Both the position numbers and the translations under genes were made by a program. From contig JADFSR010000002.1 in assembly GCA_022560615.1 (NCBI GenBank), forward strand, positions 124,001-188,000: a stretch of DNA of 64,000 nucleotides. The letters run 5' to 3'. Positions within the stretch are counted from its first letter, which is position 1, and each line of letters starts with the position of its first letter. Shown piece by piece: positions 16,627 through 24,734 of this stretch. The notes below the pieces were generated by a model. It had not been told where the DNA came from, searched no databases, and worked only from the letters and a program-made list of their open reading frames with translations. Source of the stretch: Gemmatimonadota bacterium (GTDB taxonomy: Bacteria; Gemmatimonadota; Gemmatimonadetes; Longimicrobiales; Gaopeijiaceae).

Positions 16627-18021
16627 ATGTCCCAGTCCGACGAGCCCCTCATCTCGGTCTTGGTCGCCGACGACGAAGAAGACCAGCGTGTACTCATCGA
16701 GCAACTCCTCCAGCATGCGGAGGGCGCGCGCCATGTCGTGACCACCGTGGCCGACGGCCGGAGCGCGCTCACGGCGCTCCGCGAACAGCTCTTCGACGTT
16801 GCGCTTCTCGACCTGAGCATGCCCGGCCTCGACGGTCTCGAGGTCTTGGAGGCCGTGGCTGGTGACCCCAGCCGGCCACAGGTGGTCTTCGTGTCAGGGC
16901 GAGGCACGGTCGAGACTGCGACCCGAGCGATGAAACTCGGCGCTTTCGATTTCCTCGAGAAGCCCGTCGATCGGGACCGACTGATCACGGTCGTATGGAA
17001 GGCGGCGCGCGCGCAACGAGTCTTTTCGAGGACGGAGCGGCTGGAGGCGGTCGTCACCCGCGACGCCGGGGGCGTGCGCATCGTGACGGAAGACCAGCAG
17101 GTGAAGGACCTGCTCCAATTGGTGGCGCGGATCGCGCCCTCCGACGTCTCGGTGCTCATCGTCGGGGAGTCGGGAACGGGGAAGGAGCTCATTGCGCGCG
17201 AACTTCACCGGCTTTCGGGACGGCACGCCGAGCCACTCGTCGCGCTCAACTGCGCGGCGGTTGCCGAGTCCCTCGCTGAGTCCGAGCTGTTCGGACACGA
17301 GAAGGGAGCGTTCACAGGTGCGATCTCGAGGAAGATGGGCCTGATCGAGCTCAGCCACGGTGGCACCCTTTTCCTGGACGAGGTCGGGGATCTCGAATTG
17401 TCCCTCCAGGCGAAGCTGCTGAGGGTCCTCGAGTCCAAGGTGTTTCGGCGTGTCGGAGGGGTGAAGGAGTTGCCTACGAACTTTCGGCTGGTGTCCGCTA
17501 CGAACCGTCCGCTGCAAAGGCTGGTCGACGAAGGGGCGTTCCGGGGCGACCTCTTTTACCGGATCAACGCGATCGTGCTCGAGCTGCCTCCGCTCAGAGA
17601 TCGCCCTGGCGACATCTCGGTGCTCGCGCTTCACTTCCTCGCCGAGGTCAGGCCGAGCGATGCCGAGGACTGGACGATCGCCGCTGACGCGGTGGCCATG
17701 CTGGAGAACTATTCGTGGCCCGGCAACGCTCGAGAGCTCCGCAACGTTATCGAGCGGGCCGCGCTCTTGTGTCACGGCACGACGATCCGGGCGACCGATC
17801 TGGGCTCGTCCCTCTTGGACCCCGAAGCCGGGTCGGGGGAAGAGGCTCCTGCGGCGGCGCAACTGCCGTCGTTGAACCTCGAGCGCCTCGAAGCGGTGGC
17901 GATCGAGCGGGCGCTCGAGCGAACTGGGTGGCATCAAGGCCGCGCCTCTGAGCTACTCGGCGTTTCCGACCGCACACTGCATCGGAAGATCAAGGGACTC
18001 GGGTTGCGTCGCCCGGACTAG
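16627..18021 (+). CDS. NtrC-family sigma-54-dependent response regulator
   Basis: 464 residues, three domains. The receiver (about 8-125) has the acidic pocket VADDEED, phospho-acceptor Asp in LLDLSMPGLDG and Lys in LEKPVD. The AAA+ sigma-54 activator domain (about 145-370) has Walker A GESGTGKE, the sigma-54 contact loop GAFTGA, Walker B TLFLDEVGD and the RGDLFYR sensor segment. A Fis-type helix-turn-helix (about 425-460, WHQGRASELLGVSDRTLHRKI) follows. GGAGGAGAGAG precedes the ATG. It would activate sigma-54 promoters when phosphorylated. No histidine kinase or sigma-54 gene is adjacent, so it is an orphan here, and its targets are unknown. Confidence 0.93.
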   Translation: MSQSDEPLISVLVADDEEDQRVLIEQLLQHAEGARHVVTTVADGRSALTALREQLFDVALLDLSMPGLDGLEVLEAVAGDPSRPQVVFVSGRGTVETATRAMKLGAFDFLEKPVDRDRLITVVWKAARAQRVFSRTERLEAVVTRDAGGVRIVTEDQQVKDLLQLVARIAPSDVSVLIVGESGTGKELIARELHRLSGRHAEPLVALNCAAVAESLAESELFGHEKGAFTGAISRKMGLIELSHGGTLFLDEVGDLELSLQAKLLRVLESKVFRRVGGVKELPTNFRLVSATNRPLQRLVDEGAFRGDLFYRINAIVLELPPLRDRPGDISVLALHFLAEVRPSDAEDWTIAADAVAMLENYSWPGNARELRNVIERAALLCHGTTIRATDLGSSLLDPEAGSGEEAPAAAQLPSLNLERLEAVAIERALERTGWHQGRASELLGVSDRTLHRKIKGLGLRRPD

Positions 18022-18076
18022 GGCCGGACTAGGGAATGAGCAAAGGTCGAGCACACACCAACCAGGTCTGAAGCCG

Positions 18077-19567
18077 ATGATCCGTAGCCCCGACCCTTCT
18101 GTACGAGCGGCGTTGGTCCTGCTGGTAGGAAGCGCCGTGATGGGTGCCTCGCACGTCGCCGCCCAATCCGACGTCGCGTTTCCCCCCGAGGTATACGCCG
18201 AGAGGCGCGCCCGACTCCTCGATCTGCTGCAATCGCCGGTCATCGTCCCGTCCGAGTACATGATCCGGGCCGGTGGAGAAAAAAAGCAGGAGCCGAACTT
18301 CTTCTATCTGACCGGGGTGGAGTCCCCTTATGCGATCCTCGTGATCTCGCCGGACGGTGAGGGTGGGGTCCGGGACCAGCTCTTCCTACCGGCACACCGT
18401 GAGTTCGCGGGTGCGCAGTACTCGTTTCAGGACCCGCGCCTGCTCGACGCGGCTTGGAACCGGCTGATCCGTCGGCTCGAACCGGGTGAGTTCGCGGAAG
18501 CAGCGACCGGTATTGCGGAGACGTACCCACTCGACGACTTCGCCGCGGAGTTGCGCGCGGTCACTGCGACTGCGGGGGAGGTGTTCTTCGCCAAGGAGAC
18601 GGCGAGCCTGTACGCGCCGCCGGGCCTAGACGCTCCGCTCACGCTCCGGCAACAGCTCGAGGCTTCCGTCTCCGAGTCGCTCGGAGGCCGGGTGTTGCAG
18701 GACGCGACACCGGCGATCGAACGTATGCGCGTCATCAAGGACAGTTACGAGATCGATGCGCTCAGGCGCGCCGCCGAGGTCAGCGCTCAGGGCCTGCTCG
18801 AAGCCATGCGCAGGATCGAGCCGGGCATGAACGATCTCGAGGTTGCGGGCATCATGGAGTGGGCGTGGAAGCGCAGCGGGTCACCGCGCGCGGCTTTCGT
18901 CCCGATCGTCGCTTCGGGCCCCGACGCCGTCTCACTGTTCACGATCCGTTCGGAGAACTACAACTCGGTGAATCGGGTCATGCAGGATGGGGACCTGGTG
19001 TTCATCGACTACGGCGCAGCCGAATGGGCGATGTACGGTTCGGACATCTGTCGGACCTTTCCGGTTTCGGGCCGCTTCACCGACGAGCAGCGGCGCCTCT
19101 ACGAAATCGTGCTCGAGGCTCAGCAGGCCGCGATCGCTGCGGTCCGACCCGGCGGGACGATTCTCGAAGTGATCCGGGCGGCCGCCACCGTCTACCAGAA
19201 TCACGGGCTGGAGGCGAACGAGGACATCGACCGCATGGGCGCCGACCGCGTGTGGGGCCTGATGCCGTCGCCGACGCACTACCTCACCCAGGGGAAGGGC
19301 CTGACGAGGTACACGGCAGTCGCCGGTCTAGGTGTGCGGGACATCGGTCACCACGTCGGTCTCGAGGCGACCGACGGGCGTGACTACAGCACACCGCTCG
19401 AGCCCGGCATGGTGTTTACCGTCGAACCGAAGTTGTACGCCCCCGAGCTCGACATCGCGATCATGATCGAGGACGTGATCCTCGTCACCGAGGACGGGTA
19501 CGAGAACCTCTCTGCGAGTGCACCTCGTACGGTCGAGGAGATTGAACGAATCATGGGAGGCAGGTAA
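18077..19567 (+). CDS. pepP: Secreted Xaa-Pro aminopeptidase (M24B)
   Basis: 496 residues with a Sec signal (about 1-30, ending VAAQ). Residues about 30-190 are the aminopeptidase-P N-terminal domain and about 215-490 the pita-bread metallopeptidase. The five metal ligands are visible: Asp in FIDYGAAE, Asp in GSDICRTF, His in DIGHHVGLE, Glu in TVEPKLY and Glu in IEDVILVT. It removes an N-terminal residue before proline. With the S15 fusion at 11.1 kb, the window encodes at least two exported activities acting at Xaa-Pro bonds. The TAA stop shares one base with the ATG of the next small gene (TAATG), so translation is likely coupled. Confidence 0.92.
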   Translation: MIRSPDPSVRAALVLLVGSAVMGASHVAAQSDVAFPPEVYAERRARLLDLLQSPVIVPSEYMIRAGGEKKQEPNFFYLTGVESPYAILVISPDGEGGVRDQLFLPAHREFAGAQYSFQDPRLLDAAWNRLIRRLEPGEFAEAATGIAETYPLDDFAAELRAVTATAGEVFFAKETASLYAPPGLDAPLTLRQQLEASVSESLGGRVLQDATPAIERMRVIKDSYEIDALRRAAEVSAQGLLEAMRRIEPGMNDLEVAGIMEWAWKRSGSPRAAFVPIVASGPDAVSLFTIRSENYNSVNRVMQDGDLVFIDYGAAEWAMYGSDICRTFPVSGRFTDEQRRLYEIVLEAQQAAIAAVRPGGTILEVIRAAATVYQNHGLEANEDIDRMGADRVWGLMPSPTHYLTQGKGLTRYTAVAGLGVRDIGHHVGLEATDGRDYSTPLEPGMVFTVEPKLYAPELDIAIMIEDVILVTEDGYENLSASAPRTVEEIERIMGGR

Positions 19568-19858
19568 TGGGCATCGAGGTACTGATACCGATCTTCGGTG
19601 TGATGGTGGTGCTCGTCCCGATCACGGGCTTGACCGTCATCATGATGCTGCGCCTGGGGCGGCAAGCCGTTCATCGAGACGCTCGCGCGGGAACTGCGCG
19701 CGTCCGGCTTCACCAACTCTTCGGAGAACCGAGCGAAGATGGAAGATCTCATGGAGCAGGTCGAAGTCCTGACGTCGGAGGTGCATCGGCTGAAGAACGC
19801 TCAGCTGTTCGATCAGAAGCTGCTCGAGGCGCAGCCGACTGCCTCGGAGGACGGGTAG
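19567..19858 (+). CDS. Small membrane/coiled-coil protein, frameshifted
   Basis: From the ATG at 19567 the first 30 codons encode one membrane helix (MGIEVLIPIFGVMVVLVPITG...). After GGGG at 19656-19659 this frame becomes arginine-rich and unlike a protein. Dropping one G gives a sensible continuation, GKPFIETLARELRASGFTN..., then a heptad-like helix (AKMEDLMEQVEVLTSEVHRLK) to a TAG at 19856-19858. The intended product would be about 96 residues: one N-terminal helix plus a cytoplasmic coiled coil, reminiscent of phage-shock or envelope helper proteins. The break may be a sequencing error in a G-run, a recent mutation or slippage. It overlaps the pepP stop by one base. Confidence 0.6.
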
Positions 19859-19921
19859 GCTTGACTCGAACCTCCGGCCCCGCCACGATCAGCGTTCGGG
19901 AAACTCGAATCTTCGGAAGCG

Positions 19922-20011
19922 ATGACCACGACCGTCACGCATTCGCACGTCGCCCGATTTATGGGCCTCACCACTTGGCGGGAGAGGTGTGTGCGCACGT
20001 GTAGACTGTGA
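19922..20011 (+). CDS. Candidate leader peptide upstream of aroQ-pheA
   Basis: A 29-codon frame begins MTTTVTHSHVARFMG and has one Phe codon (19958) and one Trp codon (19976). Its end overlaps GGGAGAGG at 19980-19987, which is complementary to CCTCTCCC in the 5' arm of the downstream terminator. The layout matches the leucine leader at 21443. However, the peptide lacks a run of Phe or Tyr codons and its ribosome site is poorly spaced (GGAAG two bases before ATG). Treat as a candidate attenuator only. Confidence 0.35.
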   Translation: MTTTVTHSHVARFMGLTTWRERCVRTCRL

Positions 20012-20043
20012 TGTAGCCACCGAGTATCCGAGGCTTCGGCCCG

Positions 20044-20079
20044 GGGCCCTCTCCCACTCGTGGAGAGGGCCCTTTGTAT
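20044..20079 (+). terminator. Intrinsic terminator/attenuator before aroQ-pheA
   Basis: GGGCCCTCTCC at 20044-20054 pairs perfectly with GGAGAGGGCCC at 20062-20072 (11 bp, seven-base loop), followed by TTTGTATTT and a longer T-rich stretch to about 20118. It lies between the frameshifted small gene and the chorismate mutase start. It can end upstream transcripts, or attenuate entry into aroQ-pheA if the 19980 segment pairs with its 5' arm. Confidence 0.8.
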
Positions 20080-20090
20080 TTCCCCCATTC

Positions 20091-20120
20091 GTTTTTCCAC
20101 GTTTTTTCACATTTTTTCCG
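20091..20120. repeat. Three degenerate 10-bp T-rich repeats
   Basis: GTTTTTCCAC, GTTTTTTCAC and ATTTTTTCCG follow each other at 20091-20120, between the terminator and the aroQ start. They could be slippage products of the terminator T-tract. Confidence 0.6.
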
Positions 20121-20136
20121 CGTATGGAGCAGTGAA

Positions 20137-20460
20137 ATGGACACCAAGACCATGGAGCGATCCCGGCCCATCGTGCAGGCCGGTCCTGAACCGCTGATGT
20201 CGCTACGCGAGCAGATTGATCGAGTCGACAGCTACCTCGTCACAGCGTTGGCCACTCGACTTCGTCTCGCGGAGGAAGTAGGCACGCTGAAGAGGAACAT
20301 GGGCATGCTGCCGCTCGACCCGAGGCGCGAGGCTGAAATCGTCCGAAGAGCCGGCGACGTCGCACGCGCTGAGGGAATTCCCGAGGAGGGGGTACGCCAG
20401 ATCTTCTGGGCGGTCATCGACTATTGCCGGGAAGGCGTTCTGAGGCGTCCTCTTGCCTAG
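20137..20460 (+). CDS. aroQ: Chorismate mutase (AroQ class)
   Basis: 107 residues from the ATG at 20137, preceded by GGAGCAGTGAA. The all-helical AroQ mutase motif runs through LREQIDRVDSYLVTAL, RLRLAEEVGTLK and LDPRREAEIVRRA, ending with VRQIFWAVIDYCRE. Its Arg, Lys and Glu/Asp residues form the chorismate site. It converts chorismate to prephenate, the substrate of the dehydratase encoded next. The two reading frames overlap by eight bases at the first TTG of pheA, so they form one operon. In many bacteria the two activities are fused as the P-protein; here they are separate polypeptides. Regulation may involve the terminator at 20044. Confidence 0.92.
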   Translation: MDTKTMERSRPIVQAGPEPLMSLREQIDRVDSYLVTALATRLRLAEEVGTLKRNMGMLPLDPRREAEIVRRAGDVARAEGIPEEGVRQIFWAVIDYCREGVLRRPLA

Positions 20461-20482
20461 CTCCAAGTTGCCTAGCTCCAAG
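20453..20482. repeat. 15-bp exact tandem duplication at pheA start
   Basis: TTGCCTAGCTCCAAG occurs twice in direct succession. It duplicates the start codon in frame and adds Pro-Ser-Ser-Lys-Leu to the pheA N-terminus. Confidence 0.95.
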
Positions 20483-21349
20483 CGAGTAGGCTTCCAGGGC
20501 GAGCTCGGCGCCTTCAGTGAGGAGGCCGTTTACGAGCTGGTGCCCGAGGCCGATCCGGTTCCGTGTCAGAGTTTCGACGCCGTCGTACGCTCCGTCGAGC
20601 AGGGTACTGTCGATGCCGGTGTGTTGCCCGTAGAGAACACCCTGGCGGGCACGGTGGCGGCCGCGTACGACGTCTTGGCAGGAGGAGGTACCCGAGTGGT
20701 CGGCGAAGTCGCCATCCCGATTCGGCACTGCCTGCTCGGTGTGCCGGGCGCATCGCTCCACTCCGTGGAGGAAGTGCGCTCCCACCCCGTAGCGCTCTCG
20801 CAGTGTCGAGGCTTCTTCGCCTCACACCCGGACATCCTGGAGCAGGCCGTGTACGACACGGCGGGCGCGGCCAAGGAGGTCGCCAGCGCAGGGGTGCCGA
20901 CTGTGGCGGCTATCGCCTCGCGCGCTGCGGGCGTGCGCTACGGCCTCGACGTCCTACGGACGCAGCTTCAGGACCGCGACGACAACCAGACGCGATTCTT
21001 TCTCCTGACCTCCGAAGGCGCGGGCAACGCCTCGATCGGCGAACGGTCCCCTGTCGGCGAGGCCCCTGATCGCTTGCCGCTCAAGACCGCCTGGGTAGCT
21101 GAAGTCCCAAACCGTCCCGGTTCGCTACACGCGCTCCTCGGTGTCTTCGTGGACCGCGGCCTGGACCTCACGCACGTTGCGTCACGACCCGGAGAGTCGC
21201 CCTGGACATATCGTTTCATTCTCGAGTTCACCCACGCAGATCCCGAGGATGCGAGCCATGCGTCAGAAGACGCACGGCAGCTTGGGGCAGTGGTCCGTGA
21301 GCTCGGTACGTTCCCCGCGTGGCGGCCGGACGGGGCAATTGGCCCTTGA
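20453..21349 (+). CDS. pheA: Prephenate dehydratase with ACT domain
   Basis: 298 residues from the TTG at 20453. A second TTG at 20468 lies in an exact 15-bp tandem copy (TTGCCTAGCTCCAAG), so the N-terminus may be five residues shorter. The catalytic domain shows GFQGELGAFSEEA, LPVENTLAGTV (about 63) and NQTRFFLL (the conserved TRF motif, about 180). The C-terminal ACT domain carries HVASRPGESPWTYRFILEF, the variant of the Phe-binding ESRP segment. It decarboxylates and dehydrates prephenate to phenylpyruvate and is probably feedback-inhibited by Phe. It is coupled to aroQ. Its stop overlaps the -35 box proposed for the leucine operon. Confidence 0.95.
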   Translation: MPSSKLPSSKRVGFQGELGAFSEEAVYELVPEADPVPCQSFDAVVRSVEQGTVDAGVLPVENTLAGTVAAAYDVLAGGGTRVVGEVAIPIRHCLLGVPGASLHSVEEVRSHPVALSQCRGFFASHPDILEQAVYDTAGAAKEVASAGVPTVAAIASRAAGVRYGLDVLRTQLQDRDDNQTRFFLLTSEGAGNASIGERSPVGEAPDRLPLKTAWVAEVPNRPGSLHALLGVFVDRGLDLTHVASRPGESPWTYRFILEFTHADPEDASHASEDARQLGAVVRELGTFPAWRPDGAIGP

Positions 21350-21375
21350 CGGCCCTCAGCGATGGCGGTAACAAT
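21346..21375 (+). promoter_or_regulatory. Probable sigma-70 promoter of the leu operon
   Basis: TTGACG (21346-21351), an 18-base spacer and AACAAT (21370-21375) lie about 70 bases upstream of the leader peptide start, with the -35 box over the pheA stop codon. The match is moderate. It would start transcription near 21382 and place the leader and terminator in the 5' untranslated region. Confidence 0.5.
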
Positions 21376-21442
21376 GCCGAGACTAGGTTCAGTCGACCGG
21401 CGGCTTGCAAACAGGAGCGCCGGGCCACTCTTCGGTGATCAG

Positions 21443-21547
21443 ATGATCGACATTCTGGCGTTCAACCTCCTCCTACTCGGCTCGCTCCGACTTATCGGGC
21501 TCTTTAACGAGTTTGCTGAGAGGGCGCCAGCCGTTCGTACGGGATAG
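21443..21547 (+). CDS. leuL: Leucine leader peptide (attenuator)
   Basis: 34 codons starting MIDILAFNLLLLGSLRLIGL. Eight are Leu, including four in a row at 21467-21478 (CTC CTC CTA CTC), with the rarer CTA and CTT codons used. It sits between a plausible promoter and a terminator hairpin 24 bases after its stop, immediately upstream of leuA. Downstream of the Leu codons, GAGAGGGC (21518-21525) is exactly complementary to GCCCTCTC (21579-21586) in the terminator's 5' arm. A ribosome stalled at Leu codons would allow this antiterminator to form. This is the classical ribosome-mediated attenuation layout. Confidence 0.85.
   Translation: MIDILAFNLLLLGSLRLIGLFNEFAERAPAVRTG
21518..21525 (+). promoter_or_regulatory. 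Antiterminator segment of the leu attenuator
   Basis: GAGAGGGC is perfectly complementary to 21579-21586 (GCCCTCTC), the 5' arm of the terminator. It lies inside the last third of the leader-peptide frame, so a ribosome translating to the stop codon would mask it. Pairing is inferred. Confidence 0.65.
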
Positions 21548-21571
21548 CCGGAACCGAAAACGAACCGAGCG

Positions 21572-21614
21572 GCGGCGGGCCCTCTCCACTCAGGGGAGGG
21601 CCCGCCGCTTTTTT
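21572..21614 (+). terminator. leu operon attenuator terminator
   Basis: GCGGCGGGCCCT at 21572-21583 pairs with AGGGCCCGCCGC at 21597-21608 (12 bp, extended by a few pairs across one mismatch), followed by six T at 21609-21614. It lies between the leader peptide and leuA. It resembles the hairpin before aroQ in sequence (both contain GGGCCCTCTCC). Confidence 0.92.
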
Positions 21615-21636
21615 CGCACCTCATTTTCGCACCTCA
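21611..21636. repeat. 13-bp exact tandem duplication before leuA
   Basis: TTTTCGCACCTCA occurs twice at 21611-21623 and 21624-21636, between the terminator T-tract and leuA. It lengthens the spacer without affecting the hairpin. Confidence 0.95.
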
Positions 21637-21649
21637 ACGGAAATGACAG

Positions 21650-23206
21650 ATGGCACGCATCACGGTGTTCGACACGACGCTACGAGACGGGGAGCAGTCA
21701 CCCGGCGCGACTTTGACCGCAGCGGAGAAGCTGAGGATGGCCCACGAGATCGTGGACCTGGGTGTGGACGTGATCGAGGCTGGGTTCGCGGCGAGCTCTC
21801 CGGAAGACGCCGCATCGATCCGCGCGATCGCCGTGGAGGTGCCGGGGGCGGTGATTACGGCGCTCGCGCGTACCACGCGCGGCGACATCGAGGCGGCGGC
21901 TGAGGTGCTCGAACGGGCGCAGCAGGCGCGCATCCACACCTTCATCGCGACGTCGGACATACACCTGGATCGCAAGCTTGGGATCTCGCGCGAAGAGTGC
22001 ATCGAGCGTGCCGGGGAGGCTGTCACCTACGCTCGAACGTTCATGGATGACGTGGAGTTCAGTGCCGAGGATGCCACACGGACGGACATCGACTTCCTTT
22101 GCGAGGTCATCGAGGTGGCAGTCTCGGCAGGTGCCACGACCATCAACATTCCCGACACGGTGGGCTACGCGATGCCCCCGGAGATGTCCCGAATGTTCGG
22201 CACCCTACTCGCGCGCGTGCCGGGACTCGCGGATCAGGTCCTGAGCGCGCACTGCCACGACGACCTTGGCCTTGCCGTCGCAAACTCGCTTGCCGCAGTC
22301 GCCGCGGGCGCCCGCCAGGTCGAGTGCACCGTGAATGGCATCGGTGAGCGCGCGGGAAACGCCGCGCTGGAGGAGATCGTGATGGCCCTCCATGTGCGTG
22401 CCGACGAGCTGGGACACGAGACCGGTGTGAACACGGAGCGGCTCTACCGAACCAGCCGGCTGCTCGCGCACCTGACGGGAATCGAACCGCAGCCCAACAA
22501 AGCGATCGTGGGTCGAAACGCGTTCGCGCACGAGGCCGGCATCCATCAGCATGGCGTGCTGAGCGATCCGAGGACGTACGAGATCATGACTCCGGAGCTG
22601 GTGGGCGCTCCGGGTACCGAGCTCGTGCTCGGCAAGCACTCCGGTCGACACGGCGTCGAGGCGCGCTACGAGGCGCTCGGATACACGCTCACGCGGGCGG
22701 ACCTGGACCGCGTCACCGAGGATTTGAAGGCACTCGCCCAACGGAAGAAGACCGTGCTCGACGAGGATCTGATCTCGATCCTGCACCACGGCGTGATGGA
22801 GGACGTCAAGGAAGCGTTCCGGCTCACGTCGCTCGAGGTGCGCTGTGGCGGCGACGTGTCGCAGGCGAGTGTCGTCATCGAAACCGACAACGATCTTCGC
22901 TTGGAGTCGAGCGGCTCCGGTGACGGCCCCATCATGGCCGCGTTCGCGGCGATGGAATCGGTGCTCGACTTCCGGGTCGTCCTGGACGATCTGACCGTCC
23001 GCTCCGCCACACCGGGACGGGACGCGGTGGGAGAGGTCTCGATTCATGCACGGATCGACGCGCACACGTTCACCGGGCGCGGCGCCCACACGGACGTTGT
23101 GCACGCGGCTGCCCTGGCATATTTGCACGCTGTGAACAAGGCTGCCGCCGCGCGCGTCCTGGAGGAAGCGCACCTGGAGAGTACCGCGAACCAATGGGGT
23201 GTTTAG
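21650..23206 (+). CDS. leuA: 2-isopropylmalate synthase
   Basis: 518 residues, the usual length for this branch. The HMGL-like barrel opens with [16 protein letters not shown] (metal-binding Asp and catalytic Arg). Further motifs are [26 protein letters not shown] (His-x-His ligands), [15 protein letters not shown] and [15 protein letters not shown], where the C-terminal linker begins. The LeuA regulatory dimer domain follows (about 400-500), with the Gly-rich [14 protein letters not shown] segment that supports Leu feedback. It condenses acetyl-CoA with 2-oxoisovalerate. The ATG is 13 bases after the tandem duplication. The TAG stop overlaps the GTG of the leuB remnant (TAGTG). Transcription is probably controlled by the Leu attenuator upstream. 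Confidence 0.96.
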   Translation: MARITVFDTTLRDGEQSPGATLTAAEKLRMAHEIVDLGVDVIEAGFAASSPEDAASIRAIAVEVPGAVITALARTTRGDIEAAAEVLERAQQARIHTFIATSDIHLDRKLGISREECIERAGEAVTYARTFMDDVEFSAEDATRTDIDFLCEVIEVAVSAGATTINIPDTVGYAMPPEMSRMFGTLLARVPGLADQVLSAHCHDDLGLAVANSLAAVAAGARQVECTVNGIGERAGNAALEEIVMALHVRADELGHETGVNTERLYRTSRLLAHLTGIEPQPNKAIVGRNAFAHEAGIHQHGVLSDPRTYEIMTPELVGAPGTELVLGKHSGRHGVEARYEALGYTLTRADLDRVTEDLKALAQRKKTVLDEDLISILHHGVMEDVKEAFRLTSLEVRCGGDVSQASVVIETDNDLRLESSGSGDGPIMAAFAAMESVLDFRVVLDDLTVRSATPGRDAVGEVSIHARIDAHTFTGRGAHTDVVHAAALAYLHAVNKAAAARVLEEAHLESTANQWGV

Positions 23207-23310
23207 TGGTTGCGCCGCCGGGTGACGGTATCGGGCCGGAGGTCACGGCGGCTGTCACGCGGGTGCTGGCGGGGTTCGCCTCCGCCTACGGCCAGGAGCT
23301 GATTACGTGA
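23206..23310 (+). pseudogene. leuB: leuB remnant: N-terminal 34 codons of 3-isopropylmalate dehydrogenase
   Basis: A GTG overlapping the leuA stop opens a 34-codon frame, [20 protein letters not shown]... This is the first beta-strand and helix of LeuB, including the PGDGIGPEV signature. It stops at TGA 23308-23310, which overlaps the leuC GTG (GTGA). LeuB is normally about 350 residues, so roughly 90% is missing although both junctions look like ordinary operon overlaps. No other part of leuB is visible in the window. Explanations are an internal deletion with a functional leuB elsewhere, an assembly collapse, or a short peptide kept only to couple leuA and leuC translation. Confidence 0.75.
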
Positions 23311-24734
23311 GCATTACCGGAGCGGGAGGCTCCCCGCGCACGCTGCTCGACAAGGTGTGGGCCGGCAGCCTAGTGCGGGTGGGTGAGGGAGAACCGGATC
23401 TCCTGTACGTGGACTTGCACCTCGTTCACGAGGTCACTTCGCCCCAGGCCTTCGAGGGCCTCGCCGCGGCGAGACGCTCGGTTCGTCGGCCCGATCTGAC
23501 GATCGCGACCGTCGATCACAACGTACCTACGACGGACCGCGCTCTTCCGGTGCTCGATCTAGTCGCCCGCCGGCAGATGGACACGCTGCGTCAAAACGCG
23601 GGCCGCTTCGGAATACGCCTGCTGGACGTGGACGACCCGCGGCAGGGCATCGTGCACGTCATCGGACCTGAGCTCGGACTCACCCGACCGGGCATGGTCA
23701 TCGTCTGCGGCGACAGTCATACGTCGACTCATGGCGCGTTCGGGGCGCTGTCGTTCGGCATCGGCACGTCGGAGGTGGAGCACGTGTTCGCGACGCAGTG
23801 CATTCCGCAGCGTCGGCCCCGCTCCATGGAGGTCCGACTGGAGGGGGTGCGCCCTGACGGCGTGACCGCCAAAGACCTCATCCTCACCATCATCGGTCGG
23901 GTCGGGGTGTCCGGCGCGGCGGGCCACGTGATTGAGTACACCGGTCCGGTCATTGCCGCGCTCTCGATGGAGGAGCGGATGACCGTGTGCAACATGTCGA
24001 TCGAGGCGGGCGCGCGTGCTGGTCTGATCGCCCCGGATGAGACGACGTGGGAGTACCTGAGAGGCCGCGAAATGGGCCCGACTGATGAGGAGCTCGAGTC
24101 GCTCATCCCAGAGTGGCGCGCGCTCGCCACCGATGAGGGAGCCACGTTCGATCGTTCCGTCGTGCTCGACGTGAGCGGCTTCGAGCCGCAGGTGACGTGG
24201 GGCACGAATCCCGGCATGGTCGTGTCGATCTCCGGATCGGTCCCGGACCCGGAGCTGATCGACGATGCGGACGCCCGGGAAGGGGCGCGCCGAGCGCTCG
24301 TCTACATGGACCTCGAGGCCGGAACGCCGATGGAAGCGATCAGCATCGACCGGGTCTTCATCGGATCTTGCACCAACGGCCGCGTCGAGGATCTGCGAGA
24401 GGCCGCCGCGGTGCTTTCCGGACGCCGCGTGCACGAGAGCGTGCATGCGATGGTCGTCCCCGGATCTGCCGCGGTGAAGCGACAGGCCGAGGCGGAGGGA
24501 CTCGACAAGGTCTTCAGAGAAGCGGGGTTCGATTGGCGTGAGGCCGGCTGCTCGATGTGCTTGGGCATGAATCCGGATACGCTGGATCCGGGGCAGCGCT
24601 GCGCTTCGACGTCGAACCGCAACTTCGAGGGCCGCCAGGGCAGGGGCGGTCGCACGCATCTCGTGAGCCCCGCGACGGCTGCTGCTACTGCCGTTGCCGG
24701 CCACTTCACCGACCCCCGGAACTGGAGTGCGTGA
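23307..24734 (+). CDS. leuC: 3-isopropylmalate dehydratase large subunit
   Basis: 475 residues from a GTG overlapping the stop of the leuB remnant. It has the aconitase-family layout: [13 protein letters not shown] at the N-terminus, [26 protein letters not shown] (about 135), [13 protein letters not shown] (first Fe-S cysteine) and [11 protein letters not shown] (the CxxC pair of the [4Fe-4S] cluster), ending [11 protein letters not shown]. With LeuD it interconverts 2- and 3-isopropylmalate. The TGA stop overlaps the leuD ATG (TGATG), so the subunits are translated in step. Confidence 0.96.
   Translation: MSITGAGGSPRTLLDKVWAGSLVRVGEGEPDLLYVDLHLVHEVTSPQAFEGLAAARRSVRRPDLTIATVDHNVPTTDRALPVLDLVARRQMDTLRQNAGRFGIRLLDVDDPRQGIVHVIGPELGLTRPGMVIVCGDSHTSTHGAFGALSFGIGTSEVEHVFATQCIPQRRPRSMEVRLEGVRPDGVTAKDLILTIIGRVGVSGAAGHVIEYTGPVIAALSMEERMTVCNMSIEAGARAGLIAPDETTWEYLRGREMGPTDEELESLIPEWRALATDEGATFDRSVVLDVSGFEPQVTWGTNPGMVVSISGSVPDPELIDDADAREGARRALVYMDLEAGTPMEAISIDRVFIGSCTNGRVEDLREAAAVLSGRRVHESVHAMVVPGSAAVKRQAEAEGLDKVFREAGFDWREAGCSMCLGMNPDTLDPGQRCASTSNRNFEGRQGRGGRTHLVSPATAAATAVAGHFTDPRNWSA

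Noticed and set aside
20074-20136. A Phe-rich frame (TTG start, six Phe codons) just before chorismate mutase, resembling a pheL leader peptide.
   Set aside because: It lies 3' of the only terminator hairpin, is made by the T-tract and its repeats, has no stop of its own and runs in frame into aroQ. It cannot act as a classical attenuator leader.
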